6,591 nt of DNA from Burkholderiaceae bacterium (GCA_031256125.1 JAIRRE010000255.1:1-6591), one strand, 5' to 3'; shown: positions 1-6,591, numbered from the stretch's first letter. The notes: generated by a model from the letters alone, not told the origin. Program-made: numbers and translations.

Positions 1-355
1 CGAGACCGATGGCGCGCCGATGTTTACCGAGGACATGCTGGCGCAGATCATCCGCTGCCACGGCCACGCGATGCACGACTTCATGGGTGCGTATCTGGAA
101 AAAAACGTCGGGGCGCTGTTGGCCATTCAGTCGCAGTTGACCGAGCGGGCCGAGCATTTGCGTGGCGAACTCGGACGCGGGCGGGTGCTGGAACCCGATG
201 CGTGGACACAACTCATGGGACTGCAATCACCGCTGATGCAGGGGCTGATGGGCAATTTTTTGGAGCAAACCAAAATACTATTCGTGCAAATGCAGCAGCA
301 GCTCACCGACCAGGCCGAGCAGGCGCTGGCGGCGTTTGGCTTGAAGCGGCCATGA
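1..355 (+). CDS. phaR: Polyhydroxyalkanoate synthesis repressor PhaR, C-terminal part (5' end outside window)
   Basis: This is the C-terminal part of PhaR, the cytoplasmic DNA-binding regulator that in PHA-producing proteobacteria senses polyhydroxyalkanoate and represses phasin and related genes. The first complete codon is at base 2 and the frame is open to the left edge, so the N-terminal DNA-binding part lies outside the window. About 117 residues remain. They carry the family's repeated helical pattern: a segment reading [20 protein letters not shown], then [19 protein letters not shown], then [19 protein letters not shown] and [16 protein letters not shown]. This closely resembles Cupriavidus-type PhaR as I remember it. 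The Met at base 20 lies inside the conserved region, so it is not a likely start. The TGA stop overlaps the rimO start as ATGA, which suggests co-transcription and coupled translation. The identification is firm. What it regulates in this organism is inferred from the family. Confidence 0.9.
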   Translation, partial: ETDGAPMFTEDMLAQIIRCHGHAMHDFMGAYLEKNVGALLAIQSQLTERAEHLRGELGRGRVLEPDAWTQLMGLQSPLMQGLMGNFLEQTKILFVQMQQQLTDQAEQALAAFGLKRP

Positions 356-1776
356 ACGGCGAACCGGCATTGGCGCGGATTGAGTCGCCCGCAGCGCCAG
401 TACGGCGCGTGCCCCGCATAGGCTTCGTCAGTCTGGGTTGCCCCAAGGCGCTGACCGATTCCGAACGCATCCTCACGCAATTGACCGCCGAGGGCTACGC
501 CACCAGCCCGTCCTATCAAGACGCCGATTTGGTGATCGTCAACACCTGCGGCTTTATCGACGAAGCGGTGCGCGAGAGTCTGGATGCGATAGGCGAGGCG
601 CTGGCGGTCAATGGGAAAGTCATTGTCACCGGCTGCCTGGGGGCCAAGCCCGGCGCGCAAGGCAAAGGATTGGTCGAGCAAATCCACCCCAAGGTACTGG
701 CCGTGACCGGCCCGCACGCCACGCAAGAAGTGATGGACGCCGTGCACGCGCATTGCCCCAAGCCGCACGATCCGTTCGTTGATCTGGTTCCCGGCGCCAT
801 CGGCGCGGCGGGCATCAAGCTCACGCCGCGCCACTACGCCTATCTCAAAATCAGCGAAGGCTGTAACCACCACTGTACCTTTTGCATCATTCCGTCGCTG
901 CGCGGCGAACTGGTCAGTCGTCCGATTGGCGAGGTACTGCGCGAGGCGCGGGCGCTGTTTGAGGGCGGCGTCAAGGAGCTGCTGGTCGTCAGTCAAGACA
1001 CCGCCGCTTACGGCGTGGATGTGCGCTACCGCACCGGCTTCTGGGATGGGCGTCCGATTAAAACGCGGATGCTAGAACTGGTGCGCGCCCTGGCCGATCT
1101 GGCCGAACCGCACGGCGCATGGGTGCGGCTGCATTACGTCTATCCGTATCCGCATGTGGACGACATCCTGCCGCTGATGGCCGAGGGCCGCGTGCTGCCG
1201 TATCTGGACGTGCCCTTCCAGCACAGCCACCCGGACGTTTTGCGGCGCATGAAACGTCCCGCCAGCGGTGAGCGCAATCTCGAACGCATCGCGCGCTGGC
1301 GCGAGCTGTGCCCGCAACTGGCGATTCGCTCGACCTTTATCGCTGGTTTTCCCGGCGAGACGGAACAGGAGTTCGAGTCGCTGTTAGACTTTATTCGCGC
1401 CGCGCGCATTGACCGCGCCGGGTGTTTTGCCTATTCACCGGTGGAGGGCGCGGCGGCCAATGCGTTGTCCGGTGCGCTGCCCGCCGCAGTACGTGAAGAG
1501 CGCCGCGCCCGCTTCATGGCGGTGGCTGAGGCTGTATCGACGGCCAAGCTGCGCGAGCGCATTGGCGCGACGATGCAGGTGCTGGTGGACCGAGCGGAAG
1601 GCGCGCAAGGCCGCAAGGGCGGTGTTGGCCGCAGTTACGCCGATGCGCCGGAAATCGACGGCGTGGTGCGCCTGCTGCCACCCGAAAAAATCAGCAAGAC
1701 GATTCGCACCGGTGAATTTACCCGCGCCCGCATCGTCGGCGCCGAGGGTCACGATCTGGTTGGCGTGCCGGTGTGA
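352..1776 (+). CDS. rimO: Ribosomal protein S12 methylthiotransferase RimO
   Basis: RimO is a radical-SAM enzyme with two [4Fe-4S] clusters. In the cytoplasm it adds a methylthio group to the conserved aspartate of ribosomal protein S12 (Asp89 in E. coli). The 474-residue protein has the full family layout. The N-terminal methylthiotransferase domain has cluster cysteines C30 (SLGCPK), C66 (NTCGF) and C95 (TGCLG). The radical-SAM domain (about 157-395) has C171, C175 and C178 in CNHHCTFC. The C-terminal TRAM domain (about 403-474) includes [12 protein letters not shown]. Diagnostic RimO blocks such as [10 protein letters not shown] and [12 protein letters not shown] separate it from MiaB. It is longer than E. 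coli RimO (about 440 residues), through roughly 14 extra N-terminal residues and a loop in the TRAM region. The ATG at 352 is chosen because it overlaps the phaR stop. The frame is open back to an ATG at 202, but that extension is only a shadow of phaR. There is no strong Shine-Dalgarno sequence, which fits translational coupling. Confidence 0.96.
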   Translation: MNGEPALARIESPAAPVRRVPRIGFVSLGCPKALTDSERILTQLTAEGYATSPSYQDADLVIVNTCGFIDEAVRESLDAIGEALAVNGKVIVTGCLGAKPGAQGKGLVEQIHPKVLAVTGPHATQEVMDAVHAHCPKPHDPFVDLVPGAIGAAGIKLTPRHYAYLKISEGCNHHCTFCIIPSLRGELVSRPIGEVLREARALFEGGVKELLVVSQDTAAYGVDVRYRTGFWDGRPIKTRMLELVRALADLAEPHGAWVRLHYVYPYPHVDDILPLMAEGRVLPYLDVPFQHSHPDVLRRMKRPASGERNLERIARWRELCPQLAIRSTFIAGFPGETEQEFESLLDFIRAARIDRAGCFAYSPVEGAAANALSGALPAAVREERRARFMAVAEAVSTAKLRERIGATMQVLVDRAEGAQGRKGGVGRSYADAPEIDGVVRLLPPEKISKTIRTGEFTRARIVGAEGHDLVGVPV

Positions 1777-1821
1777 AAGCCGGCGCGGCGGACAACTGCG
1801 GAAGAATGTTCGAGCCGATCA

Positions 1822-1855
1822 AATGAAAACAAAAAGGGCCGCTTGGCGGCGGCCC
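1822..1855 (-). terminator. Intrinsic terminator downstream of tRNA-Leu
   Basis: On the minus strand a 7-bp perfect GC stem (plus-strand arms GGGCCGC at 1836-1842 and GCGGCCC at 1849-1855, 6-base loop) is followed by TTTTTGTTTT, a classic Rho-independent terminator. It lies about 100 bases after the 3' end of tRNA-Leu and should end that transcript. On the plus strand the same hairpin is preceded by A residues but has no T-run after it, so it is a poor terminator for rimO. Confidence 0.8.
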
Positions 1856-1951
1856 CGATCTCATTTCAGCGCTCAATGAGAGAATCTATCCGACCTGCTT
1901 CTACAATCCAGCCACGCTCGATGGAGCATGGGATATTTTGGGATTGTCAAT

Positions 1952-2036
<85 letters not shown>

Positions 2037-2040
2037 AATC

Positions 2041-2045
2041 AGGAA
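2041..2045 (+). promoter_or_regulatory. Shine-Dalgarno sequence for rnr
   Basis: AGGAA lies seven bases upstream of the TTG at 2053 and supports that codon as the start of rnr. A second purine run, AAGGA at 2048-2052, directly abuts the TTG and is too close to serve it. An in-frame TAA at 2047-2049 prevents any longer N terminus. Confidence 0.6.
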
Positions 2046-2051
2046 TTAAGG

Positions 2052-2061
2052 ATTGTATATC
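2052..2061 (-). promoter_or_regulatory. Candidate extended -10 promoter element of tRNA-Leu
   Basis: On the minus strand the sequence TGATATACAAT ends 15 bases before the tRNA 5' end. It contains a -10-like TATACA preceded by TGn, or alternatively TACAAT (5 of 6 matches to TATAAT). Initiation would fall near 2045, leaving a leader of roughly nine bases. I see no good -35 hexamer at 16-18 bases; TTGATT is present but too close. The element covers the TTG start codon of rnr at 2053-2055. The position is persuasive but the promoter is inferred. Confidence 0.45.
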
Positions 2062-4329
2062 AAAACGAATCAAGCCACCAGCGGCCTGCTGGAAGAAATC
2101 GAAGGTACGGTGCAGGGCCACCGCGATGGCCACGGCTTTGTGGTGCGCGATGACGGAATGCCCGACATCTACTTGCCTCAAGCCGAGATGCGCGCGGCGC
2201 TGCACCGCGACCGCGTGACGGTGCGCGTGGTGCGCCATGACCGGCGCGGGCGGCCCGAAGGCCGCGTGCTGGAGATCGTCAACCGGCCAGCGCAGCCCAT
2301 CATTGGACGCCTGTTGCATGAAGGCGGCTTATGGCTGGTCGCGCCGGAAGACCGGCGCTACGGACAGGACATCATGATTCCTAAAACGGCATTGGACGCG
2401 GCGCGCGCCGGGCAAGTGGTGGTGGTCGAACTCACCGAACCGCCCGCGCTCTATGGCCAGCCCGTGGGTCGCGTGACGGAGGTGCTGGGCGAAGTGGACG
2501 ATCCGGGGTTGGAGATCGAGATCGCGGTGCGCAAATATGGCGTGCCGCATGAATTCAGTCCCGCCGCCGCCGCCCAGGCGCGTGCGCTGCCCGACGCGGT
2601 GCGCGCCGCCGACAAGCGCGTGCGCATCGACCTGACCGACGTGCCGCTGGTGACCATTGACGGCGAGGATGCGCGCGATTTCGACGACGCGGTGTATTGC
2701 ACGCCCGCCGTCGTTACCGGACGCGGCAAAAAGCCCAACGGCTGGCGTTTGCTGGTTGCCATCGCCGATGTCAGCCACTACGTGAAAAGCGACAGCGCGC
2801 TCGACGCCGACGCCTACGACCGCGCCACCAGCGTTTATTTTCCGCGCCGCGTCATTCCGATGCTGCCGGAAAAACTCAGCAACGGCTTGTGCTCGCTCAA
2901 CCCCGGTGTGCAGCGGCTGTGCATGGTCTGCGACATGCTCGTCACCAGCGCGGGCGAGATTCACGCCTACCAGTTCTACCCGGCGGTGATGTTCAGCCAT
3001 GCGCGTTTTACCTATACCGAGGTGGCGGCGATTCTGACCAACACGCGCGGGCCGGAGGCGATTGAACATGCCGCGCGGGTACAAGACCTGGTTCATTTGC
3101 ATGACGTGTTTCGCGCGTTGCTCAAAGCCCGCGCGGCGCGCGGCGCGGTGGACTTCGACACGGTGGAAACGCAAATCGTGTGCAACGAGGCCGGGCGCAT
3201 CCTGCGCATCGAGCCGCGTACCCGCAACGACGCGCACCGCTTGATCGAAGAATGCATGTTGGCCGCCAACGTCTGCGCCGCCGACTTCATCGGGCAGGGC
3301 AAGCAGCCGGGCCTGTATCGCGTGCACGAGGGACCGACGCCGGAAAAAATCGGTACGTTGCAAGCGTATCTGAAGGCGTTGGGCCTGGGGTTGTCGGTAA
3401 GCGACACGCCGCAGCCAGCGGAATTCCAGCGCATCGCCGAAATCACGCGTGATCGCCCCGATGCGCCGCAAATCCACACCATGTTGCTGCGCTCCATGAG
3501 CCAGGCGCTCTACACGCCCGTCAACAGCGGACACTTTGGCCTGGGCTACGAGGCTTACACGCATTTCACCAGCCCGATCCGGCGCTATCCCGATTTGCTG
3601 GTGCACCGCGTCATCAAGGCCATACTGGCCCGGCGCAAATACCTCCTGCCCCCACTCCCGGATCCCAGCGAGGCGCATGAAAAGCTGCGCCGGCGCTTGC
3701 AAAAAAATAGCAACGCCGGAAAGCCGGAATCAGGCGCCGTCTCCCTAAAAAGCAATGCCGAGTTGCTGGCGTGGCAAGCCGCGGGCCTGCATTGCAGCGC
3801 CAATGAGCGGCGCGCCGATGAGGCCAGCCGCGACGTGGAGGCCTGGCTCAAGTGCCGTTACATGCGCGACCGTTTGGGCGAGGAATTCGCCGGCACGGTA
3901 AGCGCCGTCACCAGCTTTGGCCTGTTTGTCACGCTGAACGACCTTTACGTCGAAGGGTTGGTTCACGTGACCGAATTGGGCGGCGAATATTTCCGCTTCG
4001 ACGAGGCGCGCCAGGAACTGCGCGGCGAACGCACCGGCATCCGCTATGCCATTGGTTCGCGCGTACATGTGCAAGTCTGCCGCGTCGATCTGGACAGCCG
4101 CCGCATTGACTTCCGCTTGATGCGCGAGGGTTCGCCGGATGGTGTGCGCGAAAACAAGGCGGCGCAACCGGCCACCGTTCCCGTGCGGACGCCCAAAACC
4201 AAATCTGCCAAGAAGCTGGCAACACCCAAAACCACCTTGAAAAAGGCAGCAAAGGCCGTGTCCAAGAAAGCTGCGCGCGGCACCTCAAAAAGCCGCGCGC
4301 AACGTACCGATAAACGGGCTGACGTTTAG
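2053..4329 (+). CDS. rnr: Ribonuclease R (RNB-family 3'-5' exoribonuclease), N-terminal HTH part absent
   Basis: RNase R is a processive 3'-to-5' exoribonuclease that degrades structured RNA, including rRNA and tRNA fragments and mRNA; in E. coli it also works with tmRNA in trans-translation. The 758-residue product has cold-shock-like domains (about 15-165, with EGTVQGHRDGHGFVV) and the RNB catalytic domain (about 190-525). Metal-binding aspartates are D203, D209, D211 and D212 in TIDGEDARDFDD, and THFTSPIRRYPDLLVHR is a further family block. A linker (about 530-570) and CSANERRADEASRDVEAWLK follow, then an S1 domain (about 610-690) and a Lys/Ala-rich tail (about 710-758) typical of RNase R. 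Matched to E. coli (first catalytic Asp 272, here 203), about 69 N-terminal residues are missing, covering the winged-helix region. The TTG start is chosen from the AGGAA and the upstream stop. Its stop is six bases from that of the convergent dehydrogenase. Confidence 0.95.
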   Translation: MYIKTNQATSGLLEEIEGTVQGHRDGHGFVVRDDGMPDIYLPQAEMRAALHRDRVTVRVVRHDRRGRPEGRVLEIVNRPAQPIIGRLLHEGGLWLVAPEDRRYGQDIMIPKTALDAARAGQVVVVELTEPPALYGQPVGRVTEVLGEVDDPGLEIEIAVRKYGVPHEFSPAAAAQARALPDAVRAADKRVRIDLTDVPLVTIDGEDARDFDDAVYCTPAVVTGRGKKPNGWRLLVAIADVSHYVKSDSALDADAYDRATSVYFPRRVIPMLPEKLSNGLCSLNPGVQRLCMVCDMLVTSAGEIHAYQFYPAVMFSHARFTYTEVAAILTNTRGPEAIEHAARVQDLVHLHDVFRALLKARAARGAVDFDTVETQIVCNEAGRILRIEPRTRNDAHRLIEECMLAANVCAADFIGQGKQPGLYRVHEGPTPEKIGTLQAYLKALGLGLSVSDTPQPAEFQRIAEITRDRPDAPQIHTMLLRSMSQALYTPVNSGHFGLGYEAYTHFTSPIRRYPDLLVHRVIKAILARRKYLLPPLPDPSEAHEKLRRRLQKNSNAGKPESGAVSLKSNAELLAWQAAGLHCSANERRADEASRDVEAWLKCRYMRDRLGEEFAGTVSAVTSFGLFVTLNDLYVEGLVHVTELGGEYFRFDEARQELRGERTGIRYAIGSRVHVQVCRVDLDSRRIDFRLMREGSPDGVRENKAAQPATVPVRTPKTKSAKKLATPKTTLKKAAKAVSKKAARGTSKSRAQRTDKRADV
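4272..4301 (+). repeat. Perfect 10-bp inverted repeat in the 3' end of rnr
   Basis: The arms TGCGCGCGGC (4272-4281) and GCCGCGCGCA (4292-4301) are exact reverse complements around a 10-base loop, ACCTCAAAAA. The hairpin lies in the last codons of rnr and within 60 bases of the convergent dehydrogenase stop. There is no T-run on either side, so it is not a standard intrinsic terminator. It may protect mRNA 3' ends or help stop converging transcription. It could also be a by-product of alanine/arginine codons in GC-rich DNA. Confidence 0.5.
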
Positions 4330-4335
4330 CCTGAT

Positions 4336-5412
4336 TTAAGGCGTGACCGCTATTTTCAGCACGCCATCACGTTGATGGGCAAACAGGTCGTAAGCCTCCG
4401 TAATATTGTCTAGCTTATAGCGGTGAGTAACCAGCGGCTTGAGATTGGCTCGGCCTGACGCCACCACTTCCAGCAGCCGGCGCATCCGCTCCTTGCCGCC
4501 AGGGCACAGCGTAGTTACGATGCTCAAATCGCCCAGCCCCGCGGCAAAGGCGTCAAGCGGAATTTTCAGATCGCCCGAATACACGCCCAGGCTTGACAGG
4601 CGTCCACCCGGACGCAGTACGCGCAAAGCCGATTCAAAGGTGTTTTGCGTTCCCAGCGCCTCGATGGCTACATCGACGCCACGCCCGTCCGTCAGCGCCA
4701 TGATCTGATCGACCGGGTTGCCGGCCTTAAAATCGACCGTATGGTCGGCGCCGAGCTGGCGCGCAATTTCCAAACGCTTGGCTACGGTATCGACGCCGAT
4801 GATCGTCGTCGCGCCCATGAGTTTGGCGCCCGCCACCGCGCATAGCCCAATGGGGCCCAGCGCGAATACGGCAACCGTGTCGCCGATGCGGATCTTGCCG
4901 CTTTCCGCGCCCGAGAAGCCCGTGGACATGATGTCCGGGCACATCAGCACCTGCTCGTCGGTGAGCGCATCGGGCACTGCGCACAGATTGGCCATGGCGT
5001 CGGGCACGCGCAGATATTCGGCTTGCGCGCCGTCAATGAGGTTGCCAAACTTCCAGCCGCCCGTAGCCTTATAGCCGTGTTTCGTGCCCGGCCCGTCCTG
5101 CGAAGAACAACCGCACAGGCAGGCGTAGCTGTGGCCGCTGGGCGTAATGGCGCCAGCGATGACGCGTTGCCCTTCTTTGAAACCCTGCACGCCCGAACCG
5201 AGTTTTTCGATAATGCCTACCGGCTCGTGCCCTACCGTCAGACCTTTGGCTACCGGGTATTCGCCCTTGAGGATGTGGACATCGGTACCGCAGATCGTCG
5301 TGGTGGTAATGCGGATCAGCGCATCCTGCGGGCCGATATCCGGAATCGGCTTGTCTTCAAGCTCGATACGCCCCGGTTCGACGAAAACGGCGGCTTTCAT
5401 CATCTTGGCCAT
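4336..5412 (-). CDS. Zinc-dependent, probably NAD-linked alcohol dehydrogenase (secondary-ADH type)
   Basis: This is a 358-residue medium-chain dehydrogenase of the zinc-binding alcohol dehydrogenase family, a cytoplasmic enzyme interconverting an alcohol with its aldehyde or ketone. The catalytic zinc ligands match the Thermoanaerobacter/Clostridium secondary-alcohol dehydrogenases: C41 (CGTDVH), H62-E63 (GHEPVG) and D160 (PDIMSTGFSGAE). GWKFGNLIDG (119-128) is also shared with that group. The Rossmann motif is ALGPIG (184-189). D208 ends the second strand (IIGVD), where the NADP-specific secondary ADHs have Gly-Ser-Arg, so NAD is the likely cofactor. The usual structural-zinc loop is replaced by a stretch with C98, C100 and C102. 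The ATG at 5410-5412 has a strong upstream AAGGAAGGAA; nearby Met codons (residues 4 and 5) are possible alternatives. It is monocistronic within the window, converging on rnr and diverging from ribD. The substrate cannot be read from sequence. Confidence 0.9.
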   Translation of the reverse strand: MAKMMKAAVFVEPGRIELEDKPIPDIGPQDALIRITTTTICGTDVHILKGEYPVAKGLTVGHEPVGIIEKLGSGVQGFKEGQRVIAGAITPSGHSYACLCGCSSQDGPGTKHGYKATGGWKFGNLIDGAQAEYLRVPDAMANLCAVPDALTDEQVLMCPDIMSTGFSGAESGKIRIGDTVAVFALGPIGLCAVAGAKLMGATTIIGVDTVAKRLEIARQLGADHTVDFKAGNPVDQIMALTDGRGVDVAIEALGTQNTFESALRVLRPGGRLSSLGVYSGDLKIPLDAFAAGLGDLSIVTTLCPGGKERMRRLLEVVASGRANLKPLVTHRYKLDNITEAYDLFAHQRDGVLKIAVTP

Positions 5413-5420
5413 GTCGTGAT

Positions 5421-5430
5421 TCCTTCCTTT
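5421..5430 (-). promoter_or_regulatory. Strong Shine-Dalgarno sequence of the alcohol dehydrogenase
   Basis: On the minus strand AAAGGAAGGA lies eight bases before the ATG at 5412. Its purine-rich double GGA makes it the strongest ribosome-binding site in the window, and it fixes the start at Met-Ala-Lys-Met-Met. Confidence 0.75.
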
Positions 5431-5492
5431 GCTAGTGTGAAAAAATGTTTAACGCTGCTGAATGTTACACAAACACGCAACGCATAACACAC

Positions 5493-5519
5493 AGATTAAG
5501 CGTCGCGGTTTGTTGTCAA
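5493..5519 (-). promoter_or_regulatory. Candidate sigma-70 promoter of the alcohol dehydrogenase
   Basis: On the minus strand a perfect -35 TTGACA (plus 5514-5519) is followed after 15 bases by TAATCT (5493-5498), about 80 bases upstream of the ATG. The -10 matches only three of six consensus positions and the spacer is short, so only the -35 is convincing. An inverted repeat GGTTTG / CAAACC (5507-5512 and 5522-5527) brackets the -35 and could be an operator. Confidence 0.35.
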
Positions 5520-5772
5520 TCCAAACCCAAAACCAAACGTTAACCGTCAGTGCGACACATTCTGTTTTTTTATTTTGACATAAAAGCATTGATCCACGGT
5601 TTTTGCATGTCGTGCGTGCGCAACGCTGCCTATCCCAATGGGGATAGCATTACAAGTGTTTGTGCGTGCCGCTTCGTCCTGACAGCCCAGGTATTCATCA
5701 AACCCTTGCTTGGCATGTCCCGCTTGCGCGCATACTTCATCCGCGCAATGCTGAACGCCTAACCCGGATGCC

Positions 5773-6591
5773 ATGACCCAGTTCCCCATCACGCCCGCCG
5801 ACTGTGACGCCACGCTCATGGATCGCGCCTTGCGATTGGCTGAAAGCGCGCGTTGGCATTGTCCGCCCAATCCGGCGGTGGGCTGTGTCATTACCGATAG
5901 CCAAGGCCACGTACTGGGCGAGGGTTGCACACAGGCTGCCGGACAGGCACACGCCGAAATCATGGCGCTGCTCGACGCGGCGGCGCAAGGCCGCGATGTG
6001 CGCGGCGCGACGGTTTACGTTACGCTGGAACCTTGCTCGCATCACGGGCGCACCGGGCCGTGCTGCGAGGCGCTTATCGCCGCGGGCGTGGCGCGCGTAG
6101 TGGCGGCGGCGCAAGACCCCAATCCGCGCGTGGCCGGTCGGGGTATCGCACGCCTGCGCGACGCCGGCATGATGGTGGATGTGGGTTTGCGCGAGGCCGA
6201 AGCGCGCGCTATGAATCCGGGTTTTTTCAGTCGCATGGAGCGCGAACGTCCGTGGGTGCGCGTGAAAAGCGCCGCCTCGCTCGATGGCCGCACGGCGCTG
6301 CCCGGCGGTGCCAGCCAGTGGATTACCTCCGAGGCGGCGCGCGCCGACGGCTACGCCTGGCGCGCGCGCGCGGGCGCGGTATTGACCGGTATAGGCACCG
6401 TTCTAACTGACGACCCGCTGCTAACCGTGCGTTTGCCCGGCGTGACGCGCCAGCCGCACCTGATCATCCTCGACAGCCGGCTGCGCACCCCGCCCGGTGC
6501 GCGGCTATGGCAAGCCCAAGGGCGGCGCACGCTGATCTATACCGCCGCCGATGTGGAAAGCGACCCCGCGCAGCGCCTGCGCGCGCTCGGC
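5773..6591 (+). CDS. ribD: Riboflavin biosynthesis protein RibD, deaminase/reductase (3' end outside window)
   Basis: RibD carries out two successive cytoplasmic steps of riboflavin synthesis: zinc-dependent deamination of the pyrimidine made from GTP, then NADPH-dependent reduction of its ribose side chain. The 273 residues present include the complete deaminase domain (about 14-140), with PPNPAVGCVI, the catalytic HAE (H60, E62) and zinc cysteines C88 and C97 in PCSHHGRTGPC. The start of the reductase domain follows (from about 158: RPWVRVKSAASLDGRTA, then SQWITSEAAR and GIGTVLTDDPLLTVR). Roughly 90-100 residues of the usual 360-370 are missing beyond the window edge. The ATG at 5773 gives an N terminus of family length; an in-frame ATG at 5818 (residue 16) is a possible alternative. 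The ribosome-binding site is weak (CCGGA at 5764-5768, close to the ATG). Motifs are intact, so a functional enzyme is expected if the 3' end is. Confidence 0.95.
   Translation, partial: MTQFPITPADCDATLMDRALRLAESARWHCPPNPAVGCVITDSQGHVLGEGCTQAAGQAHAEIMALLDAAAQGRDVRGATVYVTLEPCSHHGRTGPCCEALIAAGVARVVAAAQDPNPRVAGRGIARLRDAGMMVDVGLREAEARAMNPGFFSRMERERPWVRVKSAASLDGRTALPGGASQWITSEAARADGYAWRARAGAVLTGIGTVLTDDPLLTVRLPGVTRQPHLIILDSRLRTPPGARLWQAQGRRTLIYTAADVESDPAQRLRALG

Larger units (their letters stand above)
5413..5772. other. Divergent intergenic region, no confident gene
   Basis: These 360 bases separate the dehydrogenase from ribD and are visibly richer in A and T than the flanking genes, especially 5510-5600. 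They hold the dehydrogenase ribosome-binding site and candidate promoter, and a plus-strand TTGACA at 5575-5580 without a good -10 for ribD. Other content is a CCAAAC direct repeat (5521-5526, 5533-5538) and a small hairpin at 5630-5647. A 70-codon plus-strand frame (GTG at 5550 to 5762) and a 75-codon minus-strand frame (5774 to 5547) are open across the same DNA. Neither has a good ribosome-binding site or a family I recognise. I see no FMN riboswitch core and no nrdR, a common neighbour of ribD. Confidence 0.6.

Noticed and set aside
202..351. Upstream extension of rimO to an ATG at 202
   Set aside because: The extra 50 residues are the shadow of phaR in another frame and match no part of RimO; the ATG at 352 gives a normal N terminus.
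1859..1881. 7-bp hairpin TCTCATT / AATGAGA between the tRNA and its terminator
   Set aside because: AT-rich with a 9-base loop and no flanking signal; likely chance or a minor feature of the tRNA trailer.
2329..3702. 457-codon minus-strand frame inside rnr
   Set aside because: It is antisense to conserved RNase R catalytic codons, is Arg/Ala/His-rich as expected from GC-rich shadow frames, and matches no known family.
5023..5487. 154-codon plus-strand frame antisense to the dehydrogenase
   Set aside because: It overlaps conserved dehydrogenase codons for nearly all its length, and its translation resembles no family.
5630..5772. FMN riboswitch upstream of ribD
   Set aside because: No stretch resembles the conserved RFN core, and the single 7-bp hairpin is far too small.
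5925..6410. 161-codon plus-strand frame inside ribD
   Set aside because: Arg/Gly-rich frame-shifted shadow of the RibD coding sequence.

Overview
The window is GC-rich and densely coded. It looks like the chromosome of a betaproteobacterium, probably of the order Burkholderiales or a close relative. The evidence is a PhaR-type polyhydroxyalkanoate regulator, a RimO and an RNase R whose protein sequences read as betaproteobacterial. This placement rests on recognising protein families by eye, not on a search.

From left to right: (1) The 3' part of phaR, cut by the window edge, overlaps rimO by four bases (ATGA). The two probably form one plus-strand transcription unit, pairing a carbon-storage regulator with the enzyme that methylthiolates ribosomal protein S12. 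(2) A short gap holds a minus-strand intrinsic terminator and a minus-strand tRNA-Leu(CAG). (3) rnr on the plus strand encodes a 758-residue RNase R. It starts at a TTG codon only 16 bases beyond the 5' end of the oppositely oriented tRNA, and it lacks the N-terminal helix-turn-helix part usual for RNase R. (4) A minus-strand zinc-dependent alcohol dehydrogenase of the secondary-alcohol-dehydrogenase type converges on rnr with six bases between the stop codons. (5) A 360-base AT-richer intergenic region contains the dehydrogenase ribosome-binding site, a candidate promoter, small repeats and no clear gene. (6) The 5' part of ribD, the bifunctional riboflavin-biosynthesis deaminase/reductase, runs off the right edge.

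Most of the window is housekeeping: translation-factor modification, RNA decay, a tRNA and riboflavin synthesis, plus one redox enzyme. I found no phage, CRISPR, insertion sequence, toxin-antitoxin or defence genes, and no clear new system. The part most worth a second look is the rnr/tRNA-Leu junction. There the tRNA promoter, the rnr start codon and the rnr leader appear to compete for the same DNA, and RNase R is shortened at its N terminus.
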